The notes under the pieces: generated by a model
What the model was told of the DNA's origin: nothing
The model's input: only the letters and a program-made list of their open reading frames with translations
Databases searched by the model: none
Shown here: positions 1 through 11,716 of the stretch, in pieces
Position numbering within the stretch: position 1 is the stretch's first letter
Layout: every line of letters starts with the position of its first letter
Assembly (NCBI GenBank): GCA_030512335.1
Contig: JAULSU010000005.1
Coordinates: 2,728,001-2,792,000, forward strand
DNA: 64,000 bases
Reading direction: 5' to 3'
DNA from: Immersiella caudata
Taxonomy: Eukaryota; Ascomycota; Sordariomycetes; Sordariales; Lasiosphaeriaceae
Position numbers and translations under genes: made by a program

Positions 1-1422
1 GAGCGATAATAGAGGAAAATTGGATGTTGCTTGGAGGTGCGCAAGACGACCTTTTATGCAGAAATGAGTTCCCCGGTCAGCCATCTTCGACTCTTATTAC
101 TGAGAGAACAGAACGTTTGTCCCTGGTATAGCTATATAACGTGAAGGGGATTGTGAACACCGTCCCAGAGCTGTTTTGGGCGAACAAAAGGTGGGGCTTT
201 GGTGCGCCGAGGGCTAGTCGAGGGCTACTAAAGACACAAGCGGCCAGGAAGTCGGACTACAACCTGTTTCGCAGAACACAGCCTTTGTGTGCTCTTGAAC
301 GGCGCTAGCGAGAAGGAAAGAGACTGATCGAAGAGAGAAAGCCGTTGATTGGGGAAGAGGTGGCTTGTGGGAGGTCTGGTTAAACTAGGAGCGCCAATCA
401 AGGAGCGTTTCCTCACGTCTGAGCAGGCCAGATCCTTGCCCTTGAGTGCGTTATCTCTTTTTGTGGACCGCTCATAGAGCTATTCGGGCTCGGACAACGT
501 TTTTCCTCCTGCGAGGCTAAGTCGGGTACGTGTGACGGTCCGTCCATTGACCCGACACCTGTCAGATCCGTCGTGATGGACAAGAGAGAATAGGGTTGCT
601 GTCTCGAGTCGCTGTATGCGGTCTTTCCTCCCCCTTCAGTGCCTATTGTGGTTTCATCCAATAGGTCGCTCGGGGCATCGGCGACTCGGTTGGACGTGGT
701 TGCGTCACCGGTCAGCGTTCGGCTTGGGCATCTTCTCGGCCGTTGCGTGTCAAGTCGTTGCTTTGCAGGATCTTGGTTGCCGCCCAGTCGTCTTGTGCAA
801 TGAAGCTTTCGACGTTTGAGTCGTGTAACGCTTCAATTGAAAGCGCTGCTTTTTTGTTGAAAACTTCGATCGGTGCCCCCTTTCTTTTGTTGATGTCCGC
901 AAACTGAAGCCAGCTGAGCCAGCGTGCCCTGCAGCGACATGCAAACGGATCCATGCGTCTTCTGGGCACTCCCTGCGACCGAAAGTGGTTCCAGTATGTT
1001 GGGAAATATTCTCTCTGGTCTGCAGGCCATTTGGCCATGCCATGCGACAAAGATGGCGAATTTTATTGGCAAAGTTCGAATCTCACGACGCCCATCACCA
1101 AATTCCCCGAGGTTAGAGATGATGTAATGCAAGCGCTTGGCTCAGCCGCAGACGCAGGGCTAGAGTTGGAGGAACGGTGGGGCGTTGCCGTCGCAACGGA
1201 GGCAGTCAACATAGCTGCTGAAGCTCCCGTCCCGGTCCACCATCCGAATTTACGCATTCCAACCCCGTCATTCTGGTACTCCGCTTTGCGTTGACTGTCA
1301 AACTGCGCGGAATTGCCATCGCGATTGCGACTGACTGAGAGACATCACTACACCGCTCGTATCTACGACCTGACATTCGCCAGCTAACAGTGCTTCTGCG
1401 CCTTGAGCGACTGCAAGGCGCA
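1..1422. other. Upstream region of the F-BAR gene, no gene seen
   Basis: No reading frame here looks like a protein; the short open frames on both strands overlap one another, lack recognisable domains and have no coherent splice pattern. The right part must hold the promoter and 5' leader of the F-BAR gene that starts at 1423. The left edge may contain the end of a neighbouring transcript that cannot be recognised from this sequence. Confidence 0.5.
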
Positions 1423-4400
1423 ATGCCGGCCGCTACAACGGATGGGCCAGCGGTCGCCCTTTCCTGTGAGGACTTCGAACCATAGACAATGCGGCTCGTG
1501 GACTGACAATGTGTAGTCGCCAACAACTTCTGGGGCAAGGACGATGCCGGCGTTGGTCCTCTGCTCGAGCGTATGCACGCTGCAAAGCAGACATGCGACG
1601 AACTCCGTGCTTTCTATAGCGGTATGCACCTCAGCTGATCTCTCGCGCAACCCCCCCGCTAATAAGTTTGTCCCGCAGCGCGCGCATCCATCGAGGACGA
1701 ATACGCGCGCAAGCTGGCGTCGCTCGCCCGGAAGCCCCTCGGCTCTCAGGAGATGGGCACCCTCAAGAACTCCCTCGACATTGTCCGCGGCGAAGTCGAG
1801 TCCATGGCGAAGCAACACCAGAATATCGCTGCGCAGATGAAGAGTGAACTCGAAGAACCGCTGGCGGCCTTCGCTGGTGGTATGAAGGAGCGGCGCAAGA
1901 TCGTCCAGAACACGGTGGAGAAGTTGTTGAAGACCAAGGTTCAGCAGACACAACTTGTCAACAAGGTCAGTTCGGAGAGTCGGGAGGACAGCAGCTCTGA
2001 GCTAACTGAAGCAGACCAGAGATCGCTACGAGCAGGAATGTCTAAAGATCAAGGGTTATCTCGCTCAGGGACACATGGTCATGGGCCAGGAAGAGAGAAA
2101 GAATAAGGCGAAGCTGGAGAAGACGCAGATCAGCTTAGCAACGTCCAACACTGAGTACGAGGCAGCTGTAAAGGCCCTGGAGGAGACCACCGCTCGCTGG
2201 AATCGAGAGTGGAAGGCAGCCGCCGACAAGTTCCAGGACCTGGAAGAGGAGCGCCTGGACTTCACCAAGAGCAGTCTGTGGACGTTTGCCAACATTGCGT
2301 CTACTGTCTGCGTCAGCGATGATTCTTCTTGCGAGAAGATTCGTCTCTCGCTCGAGAACATGGAGGTTGAGAAGGACATCATCACCTTCATCAGCGAGCG
2401 TGGCACGGGACAGGAGATCCCTGACCCTCCGAAGTACATCAACTTTTGCCGTGGCGATGTTGACTCTCAGTCGGAGGCATCCGAAGACGAGAGCTATTCA
2501 GTTGCGCAATTCCCGCGGAGCATCAACCCGGCGTTCCGCTCGTCGTCACCGCAGCCATCTACCTACGAGTCTCATCACGACCCGACCTCGGCACTGGCAC
2601 GGGATTTGGGCCACCAGGACCCCGGCACGCCGCGGAGCCGGGAAACGACAGTTACACCACAGAAGATGGCTGTCATTCCGCCACAGCAGGAGAGCCAGAG
2701 CCAGCGCTCGAGGCAGCAAGCCCCGAGGGGATACCAGGCACCGCGACCCAACCTCGACTACAATCCAGACGAGTTCGCACCCGTGCCGCACGATCCCTAC
2801 CCGATGGATGGCATGACCATGCTCTGCAGGCCGACCGCTTCTGATCTCAGTACGGCACCGTCCGCCACGTCGGCGAGACCCTCTAGTAGAGACTCGCACA
2901 GCGAGACGTCGTTCTCTAGTCAGGAGCCGCCGCTGTCACCCGTCAAGCAGGAGCCGCCTCAACAGGCGGCTGTGGCTCAGGAGAGGAAGGTCCTTAAGAA
3001 GAAGAGCGGCTTCTTCCAGAACCACAGCCCCTTCAGGCGCAAGAGCCAAAAAGAAGTGGCCCCTAATAGCAGGAACACGTGGCACCCTGCCAACAACCAG
3101 AGCCGTCCCGCGCTGGGTCCCGGTCCCTCTCGGGATCAGCAAATGACTCTTCCCGACCGCACGGCCAGCCCCGATCCCATCGCTGCTAATGCCAGCCTGG
3201 CACTGAACGTCGGTAACAACGTCTTCCCAGTGGACACGCCTGGCAGACGGAACCAGCAGGCCCCTCCTCCACCCGCGCAGGATGACGACCCCATCGCTCT
3301 TGCTCTGGCCGAACTTAAGGGCGTTACGGCCGGCGCGAAGCAAGCGACGTCACGCATGTCTGCCGATCACTACCACGGCATTGCCACACCCGCTCCGGGC
3401 GCTTTACGGGGTGGTCCCGCCGCAGCAGGTAACAGCGCTGTTGCAGCCGCCATGCGTGGAACACCGCCTCCATCTTACGACCAGCAAGTTCAGGTCCAGC
3501 GGCTCGGGGTGCCCCCGCCTGCTGTCACATCCAGGGCGATGAAGGAAGCGTCCTCTAAATTCCAGGCCCAGACCCGCAGCATGTTTACCGAACAGCGTCC
3601 CGGGTCCGGTGGTGGCTATGGACCTCCTGCCGGCTCCATGTCCCGCCCTGGTACCAGGGGTAACGACATGCCCCGCGCTGCTTCTCCCGCTCCTCCTCGA
3701 AGCACATCCCCTCGTCCCGGGTCGAGGGCAGATCCCCATTACAACTCCGGCCATCGATCTGCCTCTCCTAACCCATACGGCTCCGGTCACCGCTCTGCAT
3801 CCCCCAACCCATACGGCGGAAGCATGCGCGGCTCTGTCTCGAGCCATCACATGGCTGTAGGCCCCAAGCGCGGCTCAGACCAGGGCTATGCGCAGTCCTC
3901 CTACCGCGGCAACTCGCCGGGCGATATCGCCCGTTCGGCGTCGCCATCCCCGTACAATGGTCGTGGGGGCGAGTACGGTAGACCTTCCAGCAGCATGGAC
4001 ATGGCAGTGCAGCTCGCCGATGACGGAAGCCAGTACGGCGGTTCTCAGCGCGGCAGAAGCAGCCGTGGGGGTGGCAGCCACTCGAGAGCAATGAGCTTTT
4101 ATGAGGGTGGTGGAGCGGTGCAACCCGCTAGCAGGACGAGGAGCAAGAGCGTGGCGGATCCTGGGAGAGGATTTACAAGAGACGGGAGACCGATTATGCA
4201 CTTTGGTGAGTCCTCCTTGTTTGTACTGACGCCTTTGATGACGATGGCTAACATGATGTACAGCACGAGCCCTGTACATGTACCAGGCAGCTATCCCCGA
4301 GGAACTTGGCTTCGCCAAGGGGGATGTCCTTGCTGTGTTGAGGCACCAGGATGATGGGTGGTGGGAGGCTACAGTGCAGGGCGGGAACGGACAGGTTGGA

Positions 4401-4433
4401 TTGGTGCCGAGTAATTATTTGCAAACTTGCTGA
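1423..4433 (+). CDS. hof1: F-BAR and SH3 domain cytokinesis protein (Hof1/Cdc15/Imp2 type)
   Basis: Five exons (1423-1465, 1517-1621, 1679-1965, 2015-4205, 4264-4433) encode 931 aa. The N-terminus reads LSFANNFWG just after a 14-residue leader, the usual start of the Cdc15/Hof1/Imp2 F-BAR domain, which runs to about residue 270 and is followed by INFCRGD. A long Ser/Pro-rich disordered linker follows, then a C-terminal SH3 domain (ALYMYQA, DDGWWEA and VPSNYL motifs) coded across the last intron. Family members bind membrane at the division site and scaffold the contractile ring and septum; in filamentous fungi this means septation. The ATG at 1423 was chosen because the 43-nt first exon joins in frame to the F-BAR start through a GTGAGG donor and a TGTAG acceptor. 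Length and domain order fit the family. The exact orthologue (Cdc15, Imp2 or Hof1) cannot be decided here. Confidence 0.9.
3745..3816 (+). repeat. 36-bp in-frame tandem duplication in the F-BAR linker
   Basis: Two adjacent 36-nt units (3745-3780 and 3781-3816) each encode the 12-residue unit SGHRSASPNPYG. The copies differ mainly at synonymous positions, so the peptide is kept while the DNA has diverged. The unit is Ser/Pro rich and lies in the disordered linker between F-BAR and SH3, where such units often carry phosphorylation sites. Confidence 0.8.
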
Positions 4434-5939
4434 GGGCGTCGAGCCAGTTAGTCGTGGATGTAAAAGTGAGAACATCATGAGATGCAGGGGAGGGGGCGTT
4501 CATTTCGCGCGAAAAGCATGGATGGAGTTGTGCTTGTAGCATATATGTTTGCGAGCTTTGCTTTAGCCTCTTTCTTCTGCTGATCGATTTGGTTGGGGTC
4601 TGAAGAGGGCTGGAGGGAGGAGGTTGGATGGATGGATGGATGGCATGGGATGAGATGAGATGAAATGGATAGATCAGGTCTTGGGTTTTATCTATCTGGT
4701 TTGCCTTCATGAGAGGGGGGATACTTGATGCTGGTCTGTTGGTATATGAGGGATGAGTGGGTGGAATTTTGTATTATATTCATGGTTTTGTTCTGAGGGT
4801 GAGTGAGTCTAGCGAGCGAGCTGTTAATGGCATGATGTTTTGACATGATTCGTTCGATTCCGAGTTCAGTCTACTTCCATGTGAGCGTTTCAAGTCAAGT
4901 TCCCTCGGCGTTTATTGTGATCTTTCCGCATAGTTAACTTCCCGTACGGGTAGATATCGATACACTCAGCTGAGCCGAGTTGCAAAAGCTACGCTCCTAG
5001 AGAGCGTAAATGCCGGCTTCCCCCGCCCGTTCTCGGTTCCTTCTCTCTTTTCCTTCACGGGCGAAGCTGGAGAGGGGTCTGGGGACTATCATCAAATATC
5101 TGTTCTTTTCACTCGCGGCCGATGATGAATTTCGCTGAGTTAACCAAGGGTGCCTGATCGTCTTCTTGATACGGGATGGCAACCAGGTGCAGCTACGTGC
5201 CTGCTTTGCGGGTCTGAGGCCGACTTCTTCTTTTCGTTTTATCTTTTTCCATTTTTTTTTTCATTTTTTTCATTTTTTTCATTTTTTTTTTGAATGGTGT
5301 TTAAGCTGGGGTGGGTGAAAGGGATGTGGTCGAGTTTTGGAAGGGCGGTCGAGTTGGGAAGCGTGGAGCGGTGGGCTAAATAGGGCTGTGGTCGTCTAGT
5401 GGCATTGGGATAAGTGATGGGATGGAAAAGATGTCTTCTTGCAGACAAGAAATGGGAACTTCCATAAATATGCCCCCATCAGCTACCAATCGTTTCATCA
5501 CCAGGCTATTGACGTTCGCAAACGCCGTTGAGTGCCATTCCAAGGTCGTACCCAGCGAGCAGCCGAGGCAGACACGCGATGGGAGACACGAGTCTGACCA
5601 TTATGATGAGAAGGACAGCATCCCCATTTGCAGAATTAAGGAGCCGTTTTATAAATTTGAAGAGGCATTCGGGGGGGTCTTTCCATGCCTTCATCCTGAC
5701 AAGGCCGATTGGGAATGCAACAAGATATTGGCTTTCCCCGACCGACGAGTGTTGAAGAGCGTTAACTCACTTCAAGACTGAGGGTTAGGGTTACTATCTG
5801 TTTGGGGCAGTGACATCAGCACCCCGCAGACACATGGGAAAGCCCGTCCATCCCTGCCGCAAGCTCCCACCGTCGACATCAACTTTGAATCAACTTCAAA
5901 TTACCAACAACAAAAGCCACTAGTGGCTCCACGTTCTAG
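4434..5939. other. Intergenic; simple repeats, no gene seen
   Basis: This is the 3' region of the F-BAR gene and the promoter of seipin. It contains a GGAT/GATGA-type simple repeat near 4625-4665 and an interrupted poly-T stretch with repeated CAT breaks near 5235-5295. Open frames here, including one of about 119 codons at 5422-5781, show no domain, no coding-like composition and no splice continuity with a neighbour. Confidence 0.55.
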
Positions 5940-7297
5940 ATGGTAAGGTTCCAGCTCCGTCCTTCTATCCTAGCTAACCCTCCCCTGCAGGACGAGCTTC
6001 GAGAACGCGGCGCCGAGCTGTGGCAGGCATTGGGCGACCTGCGAGATGCTTGCTTCAGGGTCCTGTTTTCCAGGAAACTTCAGAGAGCTTTGTTGACTGT
6101 GATCGCGTTCACCGCTTCCTCTGTCACTGTTGGGTTTCTCTCGGTGCCCATATACGGCGCTTTTTACCACTTCCATCTACCGGACCAGATCGTCGAGGTG
6201 CCCGTGTACCTCCAATACGGGTGGGTTGACCCCCCGACACACCCCCCCCCCCCCCCCTGCGTGGATCTTCTTAGGTGGGCTCTTTCTGACGGTTTGGTGG
6301 TGGTAGATATGGCGCCAATCCATTTGCGGTCGCCTCGCTGAGGTCAACGAACGTCAAGAATTCGCAGGCATACGATATTGATATCGCCCTGACGGTGCCG
6401 CAGTCGCCCGAGAACTTGGCTTACGGAAACTTCATGGTCGGGCTGCTGTTGCTGGGCGAGTCTAGACTACCCCCTCCTCAACGAGATGCGCCGCCGCCCC
6501 GCTACGACAATAAGGTGTCGCCGTTCACTTCAATCGTTCAGCCGGTTGATATCGCCACTTACACTGCGCATCGCCAAGTTATGCATGTCTCGACGCGCCC
6601 GACGAGGGTGCCCTACCGATCCTCCCTTGTGTCCCAAGCTGCGGCGCTCCTTCGACTTCCCTACTACGCCGTATGGCCCGGGTCCGAGACTACCACCGTG
6701 GTGGTGCGCATGGCAGACCATTTGATGTTTGGTCGCGGCATGCCCGTGCCGGATAGTATACTGGTTGAGGTTCAGGCGGGCCAGGGCCTGCAAGTCTATG
6801 ATGCGACCGTGACGTTGACGGCGCAGCTTCACGGTTTGCGGTACTTTATGTACCAGTACCGGCTCACAGCGTTTGCGATCTTTATGACCTCCTTCTGGGT
6901 GACGGGAATGGTTACTTTTTCGCTCCTATTTACGGTTACGTGGCCATTTGGCAGCCCTAAAGGAGGCAAGGTCAAAGTTGAGGACGACGAGGGCGACTTG
7001 GAGGACGAGGACGACATCAAGGGGAAGAGGCCGGCTATCAAGAAGGAAGGGGAACTGTCGGATACCGAGCGGACATTCCCTAGCAGCAGCAAGCAGCCTG
7101 CGCTGAAATACGAGCCAAAAGTCAAGCAGGAGGCAGCTGAGGAGTCAAACATTCCGCCTCTGAATATAGGGGCACTGGCCGATGACGAGAATGATGAAGA
7201 GGACTGGCGCGCAAGGGACTCGGGCATTGGCACAAGTTTCTCTGACAATCTGAGTCGGCAGGGTACCAGAAGGCGATCCACGAAGGGTGGCTCTTGA
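5940..7297 (+). CDS. SEI1: Seipin, ER membrane protein of lipid-droplet assembly
   Basis: Preferred model: exons 5940-5942, 5991-6220 and 6307-7297, 407 aa. Seipin oligomers sit at contacts between endoplasmic reticulum and lipid droplets and control droplet biogenesis. A first membrane segment lies near residues 34-58 (rich in V, I, F, S, ending PIYGAFY). The lumenal domain starts after it with LPDQIVEVPVYLQYG, crosses intron 2 and continues through DIDIALTVPQSPENLAYGNFMV, typical of the family. A second membrane segment lies near YRLTAFAIFM...LLFTVTWPFG. The cytosolic tail is acidic and Lys/Glu rich. Intron 1 (5943-5990) follows the ATG directly; it has GTAAGG, a CTAAC branch and TGCAG, but is 48 nt and stop-free, so reading through it would merely add 16 residues (423 aa). 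Intron 2 holds a run of about 15 C. Confidence 0.88.
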
Positions 7298-8645
7298 GGT
7301 GCTTGGCGAAAGATCTGTAGGTTATGGGTAGGAGTGCATTATTGGAGTTCGGGTGTGCAGCGGTCTGGGAATTGCTTTCAGGGGCGGTGAAGCAAACTCC
7401 AACGAGATAGAGATACCAGGTATGGCATGGCGCAGGTTGGGCTGGCTGTGGGATTGTAGAGTGAAATGCTTCAATTGGAATTTAATTCATTGCGGAAGTC
7501 ACACAATGCCCATTCTTTGTTGCACGCTCAGTTTTGAGTCAGCGGCGCCGTTGTCAGGATGTTTGGTACTGCCGTTGCCCAAGTCCTCGATTCACAGTTC
7601 GTCAACGGGATGGGGGTGATCCACTGCCAGGTACTTGGTACCGCTACGGAGCTGGCGTCGAGTTGGCATCGATAACAGCCCAAAGGTCCACGTATGACCG
7701 TCGGGTATTCGTAGACAGCCCGAAACAATTGCTTTTTTCCCCATCAGAACATTGTTGGAGGAGAGCTTCGGGCTTCGCGCTGCTTCGTTGGCCTAACTTG
7801 CCAACGCAGCCCCCAACAATGGAAGCTGCAAACCGGGGGTTGATGCCCTCCCCCGCAAGCCAGCGTGACTTTGTGGCCTGTGCGTTGCCAGGCGGCGACC
7901 AGCAGCTCGCCTGTCTCCAACTCCATTCACGGCGTTCCGCCTGGGCTGTCACTTGCCGCCGACTCCACACGCAGCCCCAGAGTGACCTCCGCCTCCACCT
8001 CTCCTCGCACCTCTCCAGCGGCGGATATCCTGCCCCTCACTTCCTGAAAGGCAACTTTCCACGGTCGTCGCCTCGACGCCCGCCCAGCATCTCCAGACCT
8101 CATCGTACGGGGTATTGACGTTAGCACTGTTGCGCACCAGACATACACCCGCCGAGGAGCACTGGCCTCTTTGCCGACGCCCGAGGCCAAATCAGCAATA
8201 AAATTAAAAAAAAAACCAACGTGGGAGCTAGGTCGAGGCTGTTGCCAGCCCGCCTTGTTTTCTCGCGGCTGGGCCCAACCCCTCTAAATCTCTGTGCCCG
8301 CACGTTCACGTCAACCACACGCTCCCTCACCACTGGCCAACGCAGATGCAGACGCAGCGCAGACGTACCTTACATATTCCGTGAGGAGCTCTGCGACGAT
8401 CTGAATACCGATAGCGCCGTCATCCTACTGATTTGTCCAGTATCGGGCCTGCTATATCTGCTGTGGTGGCCAGCGCTGTCGCCTGTGCAACCTCCGCTCT
8501 GCCCGCTTCGAGCTTGACCTTCTCCAACTTGGGCCGCGGGCTCTTCTTTCCTACAACCACAGCCGCTTCTAGCTGTTAGCAGCGCTCACGGGATAGGCAA
8601 GCCGTCCATCGAATCTACCTACCATTACCCCGCCGAACCAACATC
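7298..8645. other. Intergenic and long 5' leader of the DUF7918 gene
   Basis: No gene is supported. An open frame of about 194 codons at 7534-8118 has no ATG start in its first part, no domain, and a composition like the surrounding pyrimidine-rich sequence. The CT-rich segment 8250-8645 immediately before the next ATG looks like a fungal core promoter and leader. Confidence 0.5.
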
Positions 8646-10502
8646 ATGCCTTGCTTCAAGGGCATTGCCGTGAGCATTCACGCCAACGGCGCCCCGCTGC
8701 CTGAGCATGGCGTCCAGAAACAGTCACGAGTCTCGCGCATCAACACCTACATCCCGGTCCCACAGCCGCAACTGAGCCCCGGTTCCGGAAAACCCGAGGC
8801 GGCCAAGTTCGCTATTTCAATTACCCTTCTAACACCCGGCCTAGCGATCCCCTACTCGACGCCGCGAGCTACCGAGACCAACCGAGACCCGAAGCCCCAG
8901 TACGTCGGCGCTCTGCCCTCAAGCACCGGAGAGCGGGGAAAGTACCATGGCGTCGTCAGCCCCTACATCCCGATGACGAATAGCGAGAACGAGACCATTG
9001 CCGCCTACATTTACTTTGACGGCCGTGCAAAGGAAGAGGTGGCCACTCTCCTCAGGCCTGGCGAAGAGACGTGGGTCAATAGTAGATGGGTCCAAGTCCC
9101 TGACTCTGAGGGTGGTGGCCTGGCTGAGAGGGAGTTCCTGTTCCGCGAGGTCGGGCTCGAGCGATGGCTCAACGGCCTGGATCTCCAGGGACATGACGCC
9201 GCTGAAAAGCTGGAGCGCCGGCGCCAGAAGTTTGAGAAGCGCAGAAGACGCCAAAAGGATGAAAGCATAGGAGCAAAGGCTGAGGCCCAAGGTACCCTCC
9301 GATACGGTGCTGACGACAAGTCTCCTGTCGAGGCTGTCTTTGACGAGGATGCCTCGTTGTCTTCGTCAGACGACGATGAACCCCCGGAGGCCACTGGCCA
9401 GATCAAAGTCGCCATGTTCAGGGTGATTGCGTCTGGTGAGATAAAGAAGGGAGAATACTCGCCGCAGTTCGACGCCCATGACGACGACGATGAGGACGGC
9501 GGCGGCGGCAAGACCAACTCGAACGGCATCGATGCGGATGTTGAGCACACCACTAGTTTTGCTAAGCCCAAGACGCTCGATCCGAAGACGATAAGTACGC
9601 AGACGGTCACGGGCATCGACGGCCCAGATAAGCCATATGCTGTTTTTACCTTCTTCTATCGTGGAGAGCGTAAGTGGTCTCGGTACTAGAGCAAGCGAAT
9701 GTGAACTGACTTGTGATCAGGACAACTCCAGAAGATGGGCGTCATGGCTCCCAAGTCACAATCTACGCCTGTTGCGGTTAAGAGACGGTCAGGCCAGCTT
9801 GACTTCTCGAAGCTCGGCCCGTTGAAGACCAGCGGCACCGTGGGATTCTCAGCTTTCCGTGACGGCGGAGACCAATCAGCCAAAAAGAAGAAGTCGCATA
9901 AACGGAACAATGGGAGCATTGGTGGGGCAATGGACGAAGACAGCGATGACGATGATGACGACAATGACGCTGCTGCCACTATTCTCAGGAAGATGGACGA
10001 CGTTGACACTAAGTATGACAAGTCGAAACTCGGACCCGAGGACGCCAAATTCTCTGGCGAGCTGGCCGATGGTGTGAATCGAATCCGGGTAAGAAGCTCC
10101 ATAAGGAAACAGTTGTCTCAGCAGCTCGCTAACGTTTCCACCTCTCCATAGCTCAAGAGAGCCCATTCCGCAGAGCCAGAGAGCGCGACGAGCTCGAGGA
10201 AATCACCAGGTGCTAACTCGTTAGCCACAGAGGCAGCAACACCCCCTGAGGGAGGGAAGCCAGCCGCCCTTACTGGTATGTCGGCCGCTTCTATCTTCGG
10301 GAAAGGTCTACCGGAGGACAACGTTATCGGCAGCCCGTTGAAGAAAGCCCGACCTAGCATCAGCGACATCGGCGAACTCAAGCCCGGAATGTTCCCTCCA
10401 GCGCTCGGCGATATACTCGCCAAGGCAGAGGCTGCTCAGGCGGCTAAAAACAAGCCGCAATCTGCGCCGGCGGTGACGGAAGAGATTGAGGAGGAATTAT
10501 GA
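8646..10502 (+). CDS. DUF7918 family protein, function unknown
   Basis: Three exons (8646-9669, 9721-10088, 10152-10502) encode 580 aa. The N-terminal half resembles the fungal DUF7918 domain: a start with GIAVSIHANGAPLPEHG, a central YIYFDGRAKEEVATLL segment, REFLFREVGLERWLNG, and a closing FTFFYRGE/RQLQKMGVM that is split by intron 1. After this come low-complexity regions: a basic KFEKRRRRQK stretch near residue 195, acidic Asp/Glu/Ser tracts, and a Lys-rich plus poly-Asp segment near residues 415-440. The basic and acidic tracts suggest a nuclear protein, but this is inference. No function is known to me for this family. Both introns have good GTAAG donors. The family assignment rests on pattern recall, not a search. 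Confidence 0.75.
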
Positions 10503-11716
10503 ACGACAAACCGCCAGACGATCGGGTCTGCTTCTGCCTCTTGAACGGTGTGGGGCTGTCGATGACTACAGATTTGTGGAGTGGATGAAGGCAGAGAACA
10601 AGCGATTCCGACCACTGCGGTACCATCCGCCGATTATGTGACTCCGGTGGAGGAGTGACGCCCAGCAGCCAGATGTGCCTATCAAGGCCAGCTGGGTCTC
10701 TGATCGTGTCTAGTCACAGTATCAGGGAAAGGGGGGGGGGGGGGTGGGGGTTATGATTGGCCGGAGGTAAAGTCCTACGCAATAACTGTGTTGAAATAGC
10801 GCTAGAGGAAATGTTTGTGTAGGTAGCTCTACAAGATAGAGAGACGCTGAACTCTTGTCAGCGGTATCAACTATCTTCGAGGGCGGCAGGTCTGGGTATT
10901 GGCGGGGAAAATCAGTACATGGAGCGGAATCATCAGCTTTAGAACGAATACTCGCATTGGACGAAGTTTTCATGTGTACTTTTCCTTTAGTTTACGCAGG
11001 CAGTCCTGGGTTCTCGCGACCTGTGTAGATGTAGACGTGTAAGTTTTGTCAATGGCGAATCAGTCCCAACCCAAACATCCCAGGATGATAATTCGATCCA
11101 AATCCCAACAGGAGACCATTACCGGACACTTGATTGCACACATGAGCAGGGATTTACATTAGCTTGGCCGATGACAAACTCGAGCTGCACGCCTTGGCAG
11201 GATGGAAGCTCTCCTTTCTCCACGACCTGCCCGATTTGGACGGATGCGAATAAGTGAGCAAGTTCAATGCTGACACCTTGGTGGCAAAGACAGCACAACT
11301 ACCTACGAGTGCTACGGATTACAGACTAAAATATCACAGTTGTTTGGGTCATCACGGTATTGTCATTCCCACCGTACGTGAGAACGTTGTTGGTGTAATA
11401 CAGGCAGATGTAGGAGTTATTACTCTGCATCTGTACGGATCCGTAGGTGGGTGGGATTGGTCCTCCGCACGCAGCGCCGTGCATTGTGCGTTGAATGACA
11501 CACTGCCTTCGCACTTCGGACTTCGGTGTAGGCGGTATCGATAGCTGGGTTCATATCCGCCCGCATGTAGATCAGACTCGGTATATACATAGATGATTAT
11601 ATTTCACTCGGTATTGACGGCGTTGCTGAGGGTTTTGAGCTCAACTCCCTTGAACGGTCAATTGTGAACATCATCACGTTGTATTGAAACCCCTGAACGG
11701 GGAATCGACTTTCGAC
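10503..11716. other. Intergenic, no gene seen
   Basis: Nothing beyond short meaningless open frames. A run of about 13 G followed by further G-rich sequence lies at 10728-10750, just downstream of the DUF7918 gene. The last 200 bases before 11717 carry the promoter of the hydrolase gene. Confidence 0.5.

Noticed and set aside
7534..8118. 194-codon open frame before the DUF7918 gene
   Set aside because: No ATG near its beginning, no recognisable domain, and it lies in promoter-like pyrimidine-rich sequence.
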